From positions 1 through 30,735 of the forward strand of contig JAILHZ010000168.1 in assembly GCA_024695545.1 (NCBI GenBank): a stretch of DNA of 30,735 nucleotides, given 5' to 3'. Numbering within the stretch: position 1 is the first letter of the stretch; every line of letters starts with the position of its first letter. This DNA is from Clostridiales bacterium (GTDB taxonomy: Bacteria; Bacillota_A; Clostridia; Saccharofermentanales; Saccharofermentanaceae). This document shows, in pieces, positions 16,777 through 23,921 of the stretch. Made by a program: the position numbers and the translations under genes. The notes beneath the pieces were generated by a model, which saw nothing but the letters and a program-made list of their open reading frames with translations, made no database searches and was not told where the DNA came from.

Positions 16777-18006
16777 TCAGATCCAGTAGATATTCTCATA
16801 GCATGTCGTGGCAAAAGAGTCCGTCATGCCGGCGATATAATCTACGACCATCTGTACGTTACTTGCATTCTCATCCGGATACTCCGAAACGAACTCCATC
16901 AGTCCGCGGAATACCGGGTTGGTAGATCTTGCGGTCTTCTCACGGTCGGACATAGCACCCATCAGAGCCTCGAAAAGTCCTTCCAGCGAATTCTTGACCG
17001 AGTTCTCATAGCGGCGGATCTTCTCCGAGCGGTAGATACGCGCCACGTTTTCTTCCAGAAGTTCTTTCATCGCCTGACCGGCTTCATCCGACAGACGGAT
17101 CTCATCCTTGTCGAGACTGTTATGGATCAGATCACTGACCAGCGTGTTAATGATCTGCGAGTTATTCGTGCCCAGCTGCGACTGGATCGCGGAAGGAATA
17201 TCCTCGAACTCCATGATACCCGCTTCACAGGCATCCTCGATGTCACGTCCGATATAGGCGATCTTATCGGAGATTCGCACCACACATCCTTCCAGTGTCG
17301 CAGGGAACGAATGAAGTGCCTGACTCGGATCGTTCAGGAGTTCCGACGGCTTTTCCCTGAAAGGTGAAAGAAAATACTCGCTGTAGGTCTCTCCGCAGTG
17401 GGAAACAATACCGTCTCTTACCTCAAAAGCCAGATTCAGTCCTCCGGGATGACCGTTGGCACGGCGCTCCAGAAGATCGACGACACGCAGGCTCTGGTAC
17501 TCGTGGCGGAAGATGATATCCGGATCGTACTTCTGTGCACAACTCTCGAGCATCCTCTCACCGGTATGTCCGAAGGGAGCATGACCGAGGTCGTGACCGA
17601 GTGCGATCGCCTCGACCAGGTCGAGATTCAGATTCAGAGCGCGTGCAATCGTGGTCGCGATGTATTTGACGTAGATCACGTGCTCCAGTCGGGAACAGAT
17701 GTGATCGTTCTTCGCGTTAAAGAAGACCTGCGTCTTGTGGCGGAGTCTTCTGAATGCCTGACAGTAGATGATACGGCCTGTATCTCTCTCGAAAGGAGAT
17801 CTTACCAGACACGGCTCCTCCTCGAAACGTCTGCCGCGGCTGTCTTTCGTACGGAATGCGTAGGGGGACAGATTCTTCTCTCGTTCATCACGAAGGATCG
17901 TCAGAAGTTTTCTATCACGCGGGTTGTTGATCCCGATCTTCTGTTCCACTACACGGGAAAATTCGTCCGGAAACTGGTCAAACAGAGATTGTTCCTGATT
18001 ATCCAT
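16777..18006 (-). CDS. dgt: Deoxyguanosinetriphosphate triphosphohydrolase-like protein
   Basis: An HD-fold enzyme that splits dGTP (or other dNTPs) to deoxynucleoside and tripolyphosphate, shaping dNTP pools. The 409-residue protein shows the family sequence YCQAFRRLRHKTQVF, the metal histidine in SRLEHV (H109), and the HD core HDLGHAPFGHTGERML (H138-D139, H142, H147). Further on are CVVRISDKIAYIGRDIEDA and a C-terminal VVDYIAGMTDSFA segment. AGGAGG lies 8 bases before the ATG. It belongs to the shorter clostridial Dgt group; which dNTP is preferred or activates the enzyme cannot be read from sequence. It has its own extended -10 promoter after pcrA and leads into yfbR. Confidence 0.93.
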   Translation of the reverse strand: MDNQEQSLFDQFPDEFSRVVEQKIGINNPRDRKLLTILRDEREKNLSPYAFRTKDSRGRRFEEEPCLVRSPFERDTGRIIYCQAFRRLRHKTQVFFNAKNDHICSRLEHVIYVKYIATTIARALNLNLDLVEAIALGHDLGHAPFGHTGERMLESCAQKYDPDIIFRHEYQSLRVVDLLERRANGHPGGLNLAFEVRDGIVSHCGETYSEYFLSPFREKPSELLNDPSQALHSFPATLEGCVVRISDKIAYIGRDIEDACEAGIMEFEDIPSAIQSQLGTNNSQIINTLVSDLIHNSLDKDEIRLSDEAGQAMKELLEENVARIYRSEKIRRYENSVKNSLEGLFEALMGAMSDREKTARSTNPVFRGLMEFVSEYPDENASNVQMVVDYIAGMTDSFATTCYENIYWI

Positions 18007-18029
18007 AAGATCTTCCTCCTTACCTGTCT

Positions 18030-18038
18030 AGTATAACA
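18030..18038 (-). promoter_or_regulatory. Extended -10 promoter element for dgt
   Basis: On the minus strand the 70-base gap after pcrA contains TGTTATACT (18038-18030), a TGn-extended -10. No convincing -35 is seen. It lies about 24 bases before the dgt start. Confidence 0.45.
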
Positions 18039-18077
18039 TTTTTCCGCAGCCGTTCTCTGTCACTTGCGTCACAGATC

Positions 18078-20402
18078 TCAACACTTCCTTAGGCCTGACT
18101 TATTGAGAAGCATATTCTTTCTCATACCGTCAAAATCCACACAGACCAGCGCATCTCCTGCGACTTTCTCACAGGACACGACGATACCCTCGCCGAATCT
18201 CGGATGCAGCACCCTCATTCCCTTACCGATCGTATCAGCTGTAAAGTCCGAACTCGGAGCAGCTGCTGGCTTGACCGCCTTGTACGAAGGAACATATTTC
18301 GGAGCTTCAGGTTTATCGACTTCTCTTCCGAACCTCGGATTGGCCGCTTCCTTCGGCTGTTCTTTTCTCTTATTGGCAATCGCTCGCATATACTGCGGCG
18401 GGATCTCCTTAACAAATCTCGACGGAGAAAGATTCTGCGTCTGTCCGAAGAGCATACGGCTTCTTGCCGAGATCACGGTCAGTTTTCTCTTCGCGCGGGT
18501 CAGCGCAACATACATCAGGCGCCTCTCTTCCTCGACATCTCCGTCATTGACCGATCTTGCGCTCGGGAAGATCGTCTCATCCACACCGACCACATAGACC
18601 GCGCCGAATTCCAGACCCTTCGCGCTGTGGATCGACATCAGGCGCACGAAGTCCTCGCTGTCATCCGCGTTATCACCCTCGGAATAGAGCGCGGCATTCT
18701 GAAGATATGCACCCAGGATCCCCGTAAGATCCAGCCCGAAGTCAGGTTCATTCTCCATGAACGGATCGTTCTCCCGCTCCGCATCGGTATTCTGCGCAAG
18801 CGCCAGCTCCACTTCTTTTCTTCTGCGCGCTTCAAATTCTACGGCTTCAGAGAGAAGTTCCTTGAGGTTCTCGACTCGGTCGACCATCTCTTCCTTCTTC
18901 TCACGCTGCTCCACGATCTCGCTGACCAGCCCCGTCTTATCCTGCACATATTCGATGAATTCAGAGAATGAAGCCTCATTCTCGGACATGACCTTCCGCA
19001 GATTCTCGATCAGCAGGTAGAAGTCAAACAGTTTCTCCACCGAGCGTCCGAGTTCCGGATAGATCGAACTTCTTTCACATACAGTCAGCGCCGGAATATT
19101 CTCCCGTTCGGAGATCGCAAGGATCTTCGCAACCGTCGTATCGCCGATGCCGCGCTTCGGAACATTGATGATGCGCTCCCACGCATAGTTGTCCGCATCG
19201 GAATAGATCAGGCGCAGGTACGCCAGAACATCCTTGATCTCTTTTCGGTCATAGAACCGCATGCCGCCGTATACACGGTACGGGATGCCCTTCTCACGGA
19301 GCGCCGACTCGATCGTACGGGACAGCGCGTTCATACGGTAGAGTATCGCGACGTCGTTATATGGAAAAGCACCGCTCTCGGCATCTCTCTTGATACTCTC
19401 GGCACAGTAGTACGCCTCGATGCCGTGATGGTCCGCAAGAAGAAAGGTGATCGGATCTCCCTGCTCACCCGAAGTGCGGAGTGCCTTCATCTTCCTCTTC
19501 TTGTTATGCGCGATCACGCCATTAGCCGCATTCAGGATCGTTGCCGTGGACCGGTAATTCTCCTCGAGTTTGATGACCTTCGCATCCTTAAAATCCTTCT
19601 CAAAATCAAGGATATTCCGAAGATCCGCGCCACGGAAGGAATAGATCGACTGGTCATCATCGCCGACGACGCAGAGATTCCTGTAGCGCTTCGCCAGAAG
19701 CTGGATCAAGAGATACTGGCAGTGGTTCGTATCCTGATACTCGTCGACGAGGATATATCTGAACTTATCCTGATAGATCGTCAGGACATCCGGGTGCTCC
19801 TTGAAAAGACGCACGGTATTGAACAGAATATCATCAAAGTCCATGGCATTATTCGCAAGAAGCCTGTCATTATAACGGGTATAGATCCGCGCGATCGTCG
19901 ACATGCGCATATCCCCGTGTGAGAGCGCCGCAAACTCCTCCGGAGACTGCATGTCGTTCTTCGCCTTAGAGATGATGCTCTGCACAAGACGCGGCGCAAA
20001 AAGCTTATCGTTAAGTTCCATCTCCTTGATGACCTCTTTAAGGACCTTCAGCTGGTCATCGGTATCAAGGATCGAATAAGTGGGTGTGTAATCCAGAAGC
20101 TCTGCATGACGGCGCAGGATTCTCGCGAACATGGAGTGGAATGTACCCACCCACATATTCCGGGACGTATCTCCGATCAGAGCATTGATACGCTCACGCA
20201 TCTCCGTCGCAGCCTTATTGGTAAATGTAATTGCCAGGATACTGGACGGATAGACGCCTCTGACCCGGATCAGGTACGCGATACGATAGGTGATCACCCG
20301 CGTCTTTCCCGAACCTGCCCCCGCAAGGATAAGAAGCGGTCCTTCATCGTGAAGAACGGCCTCCCTTTGTTCGTTATTCAGCTTTTCCAGCAGATCATCC
20401 AT
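18078..20402 (-). CDS. pcrA: ATP-dependent DNA helicase PcrA/UvrD
   Basis: A superfamily 1 3'-5' helicase acting in nucleotide excision repair, plasmid rolling-circle replication and removal of RecA from DNA. The 774-residue protein carries the SF1A motifs in order: the Q motif (LNNEQREAV), motif I LAGAGSGKTRVI (GAGSGKT 28-34), Ia TFTNKAATEMRERI, II VDEYQDTN, III VGDDDQSIYSFRGAD, IV LEENYRST, V RLMSIHSAKGLEF and VI EEERRLMYVALTRAKRKL. The C-terminal KGMRVLHPRFGEGIVVSCEK module, which contacts RNA polymerase in PcrA, is present. GGAGG lies 5 bases before the ATG. It has its own promoter with an inverted repeat upstream. Confidence 0.97.
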   Translation of the reverse strand: MDDLLEKLNNEQREAVLHDEGPLLILAGAGSGKTRVITYRIAYLIRVRGVYPSSILAITFTNKAATEMRERINALIGDTSRNMWVGTFHSMFARILRRHAELLDYTPTYSILDTDDQLKVLKEVIKEMELNDKLFAPRLVQSIISKAKNDMQSPEEFAALSHGDMRMSTIARIYTRYNDRLLANNAMDFDDILFNTVRLFKEHPDVLTIYQDKFRYILVDEYQDTNHCQYLLIQLLAKRYRNLCVVGDDDQSIYSFRGADLRNILDFEKDFKDAKVIKLEENYRSTATILNAANGVIAHNKKRKMKALRTSGEQGDPITFLLADHHGIEAYYCAESIKRDAESGAFPYNDVAILYRMNALSRTIESALREKGIPYRVYGGMRFYDRKEIKDVLAYLRLIYSDADNYAWERIINVPKRGIGDTTVAKILAISERENIPALTVCERSSIYPELGRSVEKLFDFYLLIENLRKVMSENEASFSEFIEYVQDKTGLVSEIVEQREKKEEMVDRVENLKELLSEAVEFEARRRKEVELALAQNTDAERENDPFMENEPDFGLDLTGILGAYLQNAALYSEGDNADDSEDFVRLMSIHSAKGLEFGAVYVVGVDETIFPSARSVNDGDVEEERRLMYVALTRAKRKLTVISARSRMLFGQTQNLSPSRFVKEIPPQYMRAIANKRKEQPKEAANPRFGREVDKPEAPKYVPSYKAVKPAAAPSSDFTADTIGKGMRVLHPRFGEGIVVSCEKVAGDALVCVDFDGMRKNMLLNKSGLRKC

Positions 20403-20459
20403 CCGTGCCTCCCGACCCTTCTCCTATGCGAAAAGGGCTTTCAAAATCTTTAGAGTGTC

Positions 20460-20495
20460 ATTATACTCTATCCACTGTCCCAATACTAGGACAGT
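20460..20495 (-). promoter_or_regulatory. pcrA promoter -10 with an adjoining inverted repeat (possible operator)
   Basis: A perfect minus-strand TATAAT lies at 20465-20460. The -35 region is occupied by a 22-base inverted repeat with arms ACTGTCC (20474-20480) and GGACAGT (20489-20495) and an 8-base spacer. A second smaller one, TAGAGT/ACTCTA, flanks the -10. The arms do not match the Gram-positive LexA box. A very similar 22-mer occurs in the terminator at 25298-25319, so it may instead be a dispersed palindrome. Confidence 0.5.
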
Positions 20496-20531
20496 TGGGA
20501 AGCACTTTGCAGTTTGGTCTGTTTGCCATTC

Positions 20532-20561
20532 AAAAAAGCCCGTCTTGCGACGGGCTTTTTT
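20532..20561. terminator. Strong bidirectional terminator
   Basis: A perfect 13-base-pair stem (20532-20544 with 20549-20561), loop TTGC, GC-rich core GCCCGTC/GACGGGC and runs of six A and six T on its edges. It ends transcription of the small secreted protein gene and separates it from pcrA. Confidence 0.92.
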
Positions 20562-20593
20562 AATCGGATCACACATCATTTTTCGTGTTATCA

Positions 20594-20923
20594 TTACAAA
20601 ATTCTTTTCGAATGGACGACCTTCACTTTGCCGTTTTCCTCGGCACCGCAGTGGTTGCAACGGTACACTGCTAAGTTATAGTGGTACTCGTACCTGACCC
20701 AAGCCCAATAAGGTTTATATGGCGGGATTCTCACCTCTTCGTACTTTACCTCGACATAGTTCATCATCTCACCCAACGGTAACGTGTACGCGAGCTTCAT
20801 GATGCCCTGCTTACATCCCGAACATTGACCATTCGGTTTCGCTGATACTGCTGCCGGTGCAACTATCGTTGCAATCAGGAACACGACCAACGCACTTGCC
20901 AACACTTTTTTCACTCTACTCAT
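20594..20923 (-). CDS. Small secreted protein with two CxxC motifs
   Basis: A 109-residue protein of no family I recognise. The frame is open upstream, but the start at 20923 (MSRVKK...) gives a classical signal peptide: a basic start, the hydrophobic core LASALVVFLIATIV and a cleavage site near AVSA-KP. The mature part (about 78 residues) has CSGCK near its N-terminus and CNHCGAEE near its C-terminus, so it may bind a metal or form disulfides. It is rich in tyrosine and tryptophan between them (PPYKPYWAWVRYEYHY). It has its own promoter and a strong terminator, so it is expressed alone. GGTGG about 11 bases before the ATG is a mediocre ribosome binding site. Confidence 0.75.
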   Translation of the reverse strand: MSRVKKVLASALVVFLIATIVAPAAVSAKPNGQCSGCKQGIMKLAYTLPLGEMMNYVEVKYEEVRIPPYKPYWAWVRYEYHYNLAVYRCNHCGAEENGKVKVVHSKRIL

Positions 20924-20970
20924 AACTAGGTTCCACCCTTCTTGATTTGGATTTCCCCTCCCCAAATAAA

Positions 20971-20999
20971 AGCGTAAATGAAACTGCAAAAACTGTCAA
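20971..20999 (-). promoter_or_regulatory. Promoter of the small secreted protein; -35 box contains the stop of the preceding gene
   Basis: A perfect minus-strand TTGACA (20999-20994) lies 17 bases from a weak -10 TACGCT (20976-20971). The TGA inside TTGACA is the stop codon of the ECF gene. Confidence 0.5.
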
Positions 21000-21514
21000 T
21001 TCGAAGCCTGTTCTTTCGATTTTCCGTTCGCTGCCACAGCGTGCGCAGAAGTCAGCAGGAATCCGATAACGATACCGCCGCCGGCCTGGATCAGATTCAT
21101 CAGGATTGCGCCCTTGGCCGCGGAGATCCCGTACATGAAGCACTCGAAAAGGAAATAACCCGCGAGCATGATCAGTTCTGCCGCGACAAATGACACGATC
21201 CGGCTGACGATCCCTTTATGCTTGTGGAGCACCCATCCGGTAAGAGCTCCCATCAGTCCTTTAATGATGAATGTCGGCGCGATATAGACCGCGTAACCTG
21301 CGATCAGATCCGCCAGTGCCGATCCGATACCGGCCGCCAGAAATGCCGCCGGTCCGATTGCGTATCCCGCGTAAAGGATCACACCATCGCCTAAGTGAAT
21401 ATATCCGAGAGCAGTCGGCACGTGGAGTTCCGTGGCCACGAAGACCAGCGCGGCAAAGACACCTGCCAGCGCTACTTTCCGTGCTTTTTCTTTAGCTGTG
21501 TTTCTGTTTTCCAT
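20996..21514 (-). CDS. ECF transporter S component (substrate-binding membrane subunit), ligand unknown
   Basis: A 172-residue membrane protein of the energy-coupling-factor S-component type, which captures a vitamin or similar small molecule and works with a shared EcfAAT module encoded elsewhere. The N-terminal helix carries the AxxxA-type pattern that contacts EcfT (ARKVALAGVFAALVFVATEL). Next come LGYIHLGDGVILYAGYAIGPAAFLAAGIGSALADLIAGY and a TFIIKGLMGALTGWVL helix, and at least five membrane segments can be seen. The frame begins 15 codons upstream, but the ATG at 21514 (MENRNTAKEK) has AGAGG at 9 bases and is preferred. No riboswitch is seen in the short leader, so the ligand cannot be deduced. 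Confidence 0.88.
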   Translation of the reverse strand: MENRNTAKEKARKVALAGVFAALVFVATELHVPTALGYIHLGDGVILYAGYAIGPAAFLAAGIGSALADLIAGYAVYIAPTFIIKGLMGALTGWVLHKHKGIVSRIVSFVAAELIMLAGYFLFECFMYGISAAKGAILMNLIQAGGGIVIGFLLTSAHAVAANGKSKEQASN

Positions 21515-21548
21515 TTTCCGTTTCCTCTTTTTCCTTGTGTTTGAAACG

Positions 21549-21554
21549 ATTATA
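21549..21554 (-). promoter_or_regulatory. Possible -10 box for the ECF S-component gene
   Basis: A perfect minus-strand TATAAT (21554-21549) lies 35 bases before the chosen start, but no good -35 is visible 16-18 bases upstream. Confidence 0.35.
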
Positions 21555-21579
21555 AGCACAGGGTTTCGGAAAAGAAATT

Positions 21580-21610
21580 GTTAAAACCTACTATTTTGAT
21601 AGTTTTTAAC
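21580..21610 (-). terminator. AT-rich hairpin at the end of the PF06541 gene
   Basis: GTTAAAA (21580-21586) with TTTTAAC (21604-21610), and ACTAT (21590-21594) with ATAGT (21599-21603), form a bulged stem that contains the stop codon of the gene at 21606. No uninterrupted T-run follows, so it may be a weak terminator or an operator for the downstream ECF gene. Confidence 0.3.
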
Positions 21611-22421
21611 GTTTTCTGACATCAGGCTCCTCCGTTTTATCGTCAGAAGGTGCTTTTCCGTTCGGATCAGACATCTGAAGACTCTCGCGGATACCGTCTG
21701 TAATGTCGGTGATACGGCCCTTTGTCGTCTCATAGGTTTCCTTGAGGAAGCGGTTGAACGGATTGTCCATCCACATACGGAAGATAAATCCGGCCTTGAT
21801 CAGGCGGCTCTCCTTATACTGGCCGATACGCTCCTTGATCTCCTCGTAATGGAGAACGAGCTGTTGCTGCGATGCAAACTTCTTGATCGCGAGCACGACC
21901 TTCGTACTGTGGAAAAGGTCCATCAGGAACACTCCGTAGAAGAATCCGATGAAGAACGAGAACGCAAGATTTCTCGACAGCCACTCAAGCGACCTCAGGA
22001 TGTGCGGGTGGATAAGGAAATAGTAGATCGCGCCGAGCACCGACCACAGAAAAGAATACAGAGGGCAGATGACGCCCTGGATATTTCCCCACCGGTCGGT
22101 ATAGTCCCACAGACGGAGTTTGAAGTACTTAAGGCAGAAGATACCGGCGATGTACTCCACGACCGTCATGCCGAGCATCATCAGACCGAAAAGCACCAGT
22201 TTCTCGAGGATCGGATGATCAAAGTCGATATACGGCTCTGTGGATGCGATCAGATAAAGAAGTACCAGACCGAATCCGTAGATCGGAAGATACGGGCCCG
22301 AAAGAAATCCGGGGTTCATCCATTTTTTCTGCGAGACAAACCGACGGTACAGAAGCTCAAGCCCCCAGCCCGTCAGGCTTCCCACGAAGAACAGAAATGC
22401 CAGCAACAGAATAAATGACAT
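21606..22421 (-). CDS. Multi-pass membrane protein, 'putative ABC transporter permease' family (PF06541)
   Basis: A 271-residue protein of a family common in Clostridia and annotated as an ABC transporter permease without experimental support. The N-terminal signature is clear: FFVGSLTGWGLELLYRRFVSQKKWMNPGFLSGPYLPIYGFG. There are about six hydrophobic segments, including EKLVLFGLMMLGMTVVEYIAG, LRLWDYTDRWGNIQGVICPLYSFLWSVLGAIYYF and SFFIGFFYGVFLMDLFHS. A charged cytoplasmic C-terminal region of about 80 residues follows. No ATPase gene is adjacent. The gene follows the 460-residue membrane-anchored protein by 8 bases, so the two are probably co-expressed. Function is unknown. Confidence 0.85.
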   Translation of the reverse strand: MSFILLLAFLFFVGSLTGWGLELLYRRFVSQKKWMNPGFLSGPYLPIYGFGLVLLYLIASTEPYIDFDHPILEKLVLFGLMMLGMTVVEYIAGIFCLKYFKLRLWDYTDRWGNIQGVICPLYSFLWSVLGAIYYFLIHPHILRSLEWLSRNLAFSFFIGFFYGVFLMDLFHSTKVVLAIKKFASQQQLVLHYEEIKERIGQYKESRLIKAGFIFRMWMDNPFNRFLKETYETTKGRITDITDGIRESLQMSDPNGKAPSDDKTEEPDVRKR

Positions 22422-22429
22422 ATTCTCAC

Positions 22430-23812
22430 CTACTTCAGTATCAGTTCCATAAGAAGATTCTCTCTGGCAAATACCGCCACTCTCGAATCCTCAACATCAC
22501 GGTAGAATGTATAAAGCGCCGGGCTCGTGGAGAGCGTCGCGTAGTGTCTCATCATAGCCTGGTAGGCAAGCGAAAACAGGTTGCCGTCACCCTTGATCAC
22601 CGCCAGATACATCACCAGCGGATAAGCCTCCATCGCCTCTTCAGCCGAAGACGCTTCCCCGGACATCATGTTGTAGGATGTATAAAGATAACCCGTGTTA
22701 TAGATCTGCTCGGAAACCCACGCATAGCCTTCAGCATCAAGATTTCCGGTCTCCGCCAGATACACCATCACATAAAGGGACGGCAGAAGTTCCACGTTTC
22801 CGGAACTACCCGTATAGTACGTGTACACACCGTCATCGGAACACATCCAGGCATAAAGCGGAAGTTTCTCCCCGATTTTTCCGTCTTTCACGATCTTCAC
22901 GACAGATTCGTATTTTTCTTTATACTTCGGGAAAAGCACTGCTGCCCGGCGCATGGCATCAAGATCCATGGCAGACAGCTCGACACCTTCCATTCCGACC
23001 AGAACTGCGCCCTCTTCTTCCCCGTCCTTTTTCTCATCCTCCGGAACCGGCGTGACCAGTGATTTTTCCGTCACGGGGACCGGCGTCGGTTTCGCCGCGC
23101 GGTCGGCAGCTCGGTAAGATCTTCCGGCACCTTCTCCGAATACCAGATCCGCGAGTTTTTCGATCTTCTCAAGCGTCTTGCTGCTGCCCCACTTATCGTA
23201 GAAATCCAGCATCGCGCGAAGATATCTTGAAGTTGCTTTCATGGAGACCGGCGGATCTGAAAGAAGAAGGTAGGACTGGTCCTCAAGAATATCGTTTTTC
23301 TCTTCCTTCGTGCGGTTCGAAGTGATCAGGTCATCCGCTTTTTTATAAGAAAGAAGATATCCGCTTCCGTCCGTCAGCGAACTGTCGATCGCCTTGATCA
23401 GGGATTCCGCCTTCGATCGCTTTCCTTCTTCAATATACGATTCTAGGAGGAGCACCTGGTCAAATGTATCTACATACGCAGATTCCATCGCCGGCACAGA
23501 CCTTGTTGTTCCCGGGATCATGTACCAGGACAGTACCCACGGGTCCGTACTTCTGTCCTCCGAAAGAAGCTTCGTCGTCCGTGAAAACATATATCCTTTA
23601 TGAATATCGCTTCCCGTCATTACCTGTTTCATCTCAGCCGACATGGAGTAAGAATTCCCCGCTGTGTCCGTCTTTTTATAGAAGATACCATTACGGATCA
23701 CAAGATAGATCCCCGTTCCGATCAGTGCCAGGGCTGCTGCCACGATCACACAGATCAGCAGGATCTTCTTCACTTTTTTGTTGGTATATTTCACCGAGGT
23801 CATTGACGGCAT
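22430..23812 (-). CDS. Membrane-anchored extracytoplasmic protein, unrecognised
   Basis: A 460-residue protein with a basic N-terminus (KYTNKKVKK), one membrane anchor (about 16-40, ILLICVIVAAALALIGTGIYLVI) and an extracellular remainder. That part is rich in paired helices with aromatic/Gly turns (DTFDQVLLLESYIEEGKRSKAESLIKAI; LPSLYVMVYLAETGNLD; YPLVMYLAVIKGDGNLFSLAYQAMM), interrupted by a Pro/Lys/Glu-rich low-complexity linker (about 242-275, PTPVPV ... VTPVPEDEKKDGEEEG). The helix pairs recall (alpha/alpha)6-barrel glycosidases such as GH8, but I see no convincing catalytic motif, so this is only a lead. AAGGAG lies 10 bases before the ATG at 23812. It is the first gene of a pair with the PF06541 protein. 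Confidence 0.75.
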   Translation of the reverse strand: MPSMTSVKYTNKKVKKILLICVIVAAALALIGTGIYLVIRNGIFYKKTDTAGNSYSMSAEMKQVMTGSDIHKGYMFSRTTKLLSEDRSTDPWVLSWYMIPGTTRSVPAMESAYVDTFDQVLLLESYIEEGKRSKAESLIKAIDSSLTDGSGYLLSYKKADDLITSNRTKEEKNDILEDQSYLLLSDPPVSMKATSRYLRAMLDFYDKWGSSKTLEKIEKLADLVFGEGAGRSYRAADRAAKPTPVPVTEKSLVTPVPEDEKKDGEEEGAVLVGMEGVELSAMDLDAMRRAAVLFPKYKEKYESVVKIVKDGKIGEKLPLYAWMCSDDGVYTYYTGSSGNVELLPSLYVMVYLAETGNLDAEGYAWVSEQIYNTGYLYTSYNMMSGEASSAEEAMEAYPLVMYLAVIKGDGNLFSLAYQAMMRHYATLSTSPALYTFYRDVEDSRVAVFARENLLMELILK

Positions 23813-23866
23813 GGTCGATCTGCTCCTTTTCGAAAAGCACTAAATAGGCTATAGTTATTGTATCAT

Positions 23867-23884
23867 TTCTGAACAGTATCAGAA
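23867..23884. promoter_or_regulatory. Inverted repeat in the divergent 23813-23921 intergenic region
   Basis: TTCTGA (23867-23872) and TCAGAA (23879-23884) flank a 6-base spacer in the 109-base gap between the divergent membrane-protein gene and tmcAL. An extended -10-like TGATACAAT overlaps it on the minus strand. No clear plus-strand promoter for tmcAL was found. A 12-base perfect palindrome CTTTTCGAAAAG (23826-23837) overlaps one copy of the dispersed 9-mer. Confidence 0.35.
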
Positions 23885-23921
23885 GAAATATGACGAAACT
23901 GAAAGAGAAATACGGAAGACT

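Noticed and set aside
18039..18077. Terminator between pcrA and dgt
   Set aside because: TCTGT/ACAGA arms can pair, but no T-run follows on either strand.
20403..20531. Possible riboswitch or small RNA in the pcrA upstream region
   Set aside because: Only short inverted repeats and a -10 box are present; no conserved riboswitch core and no terminator of its own beyond the hairpin at 20532.
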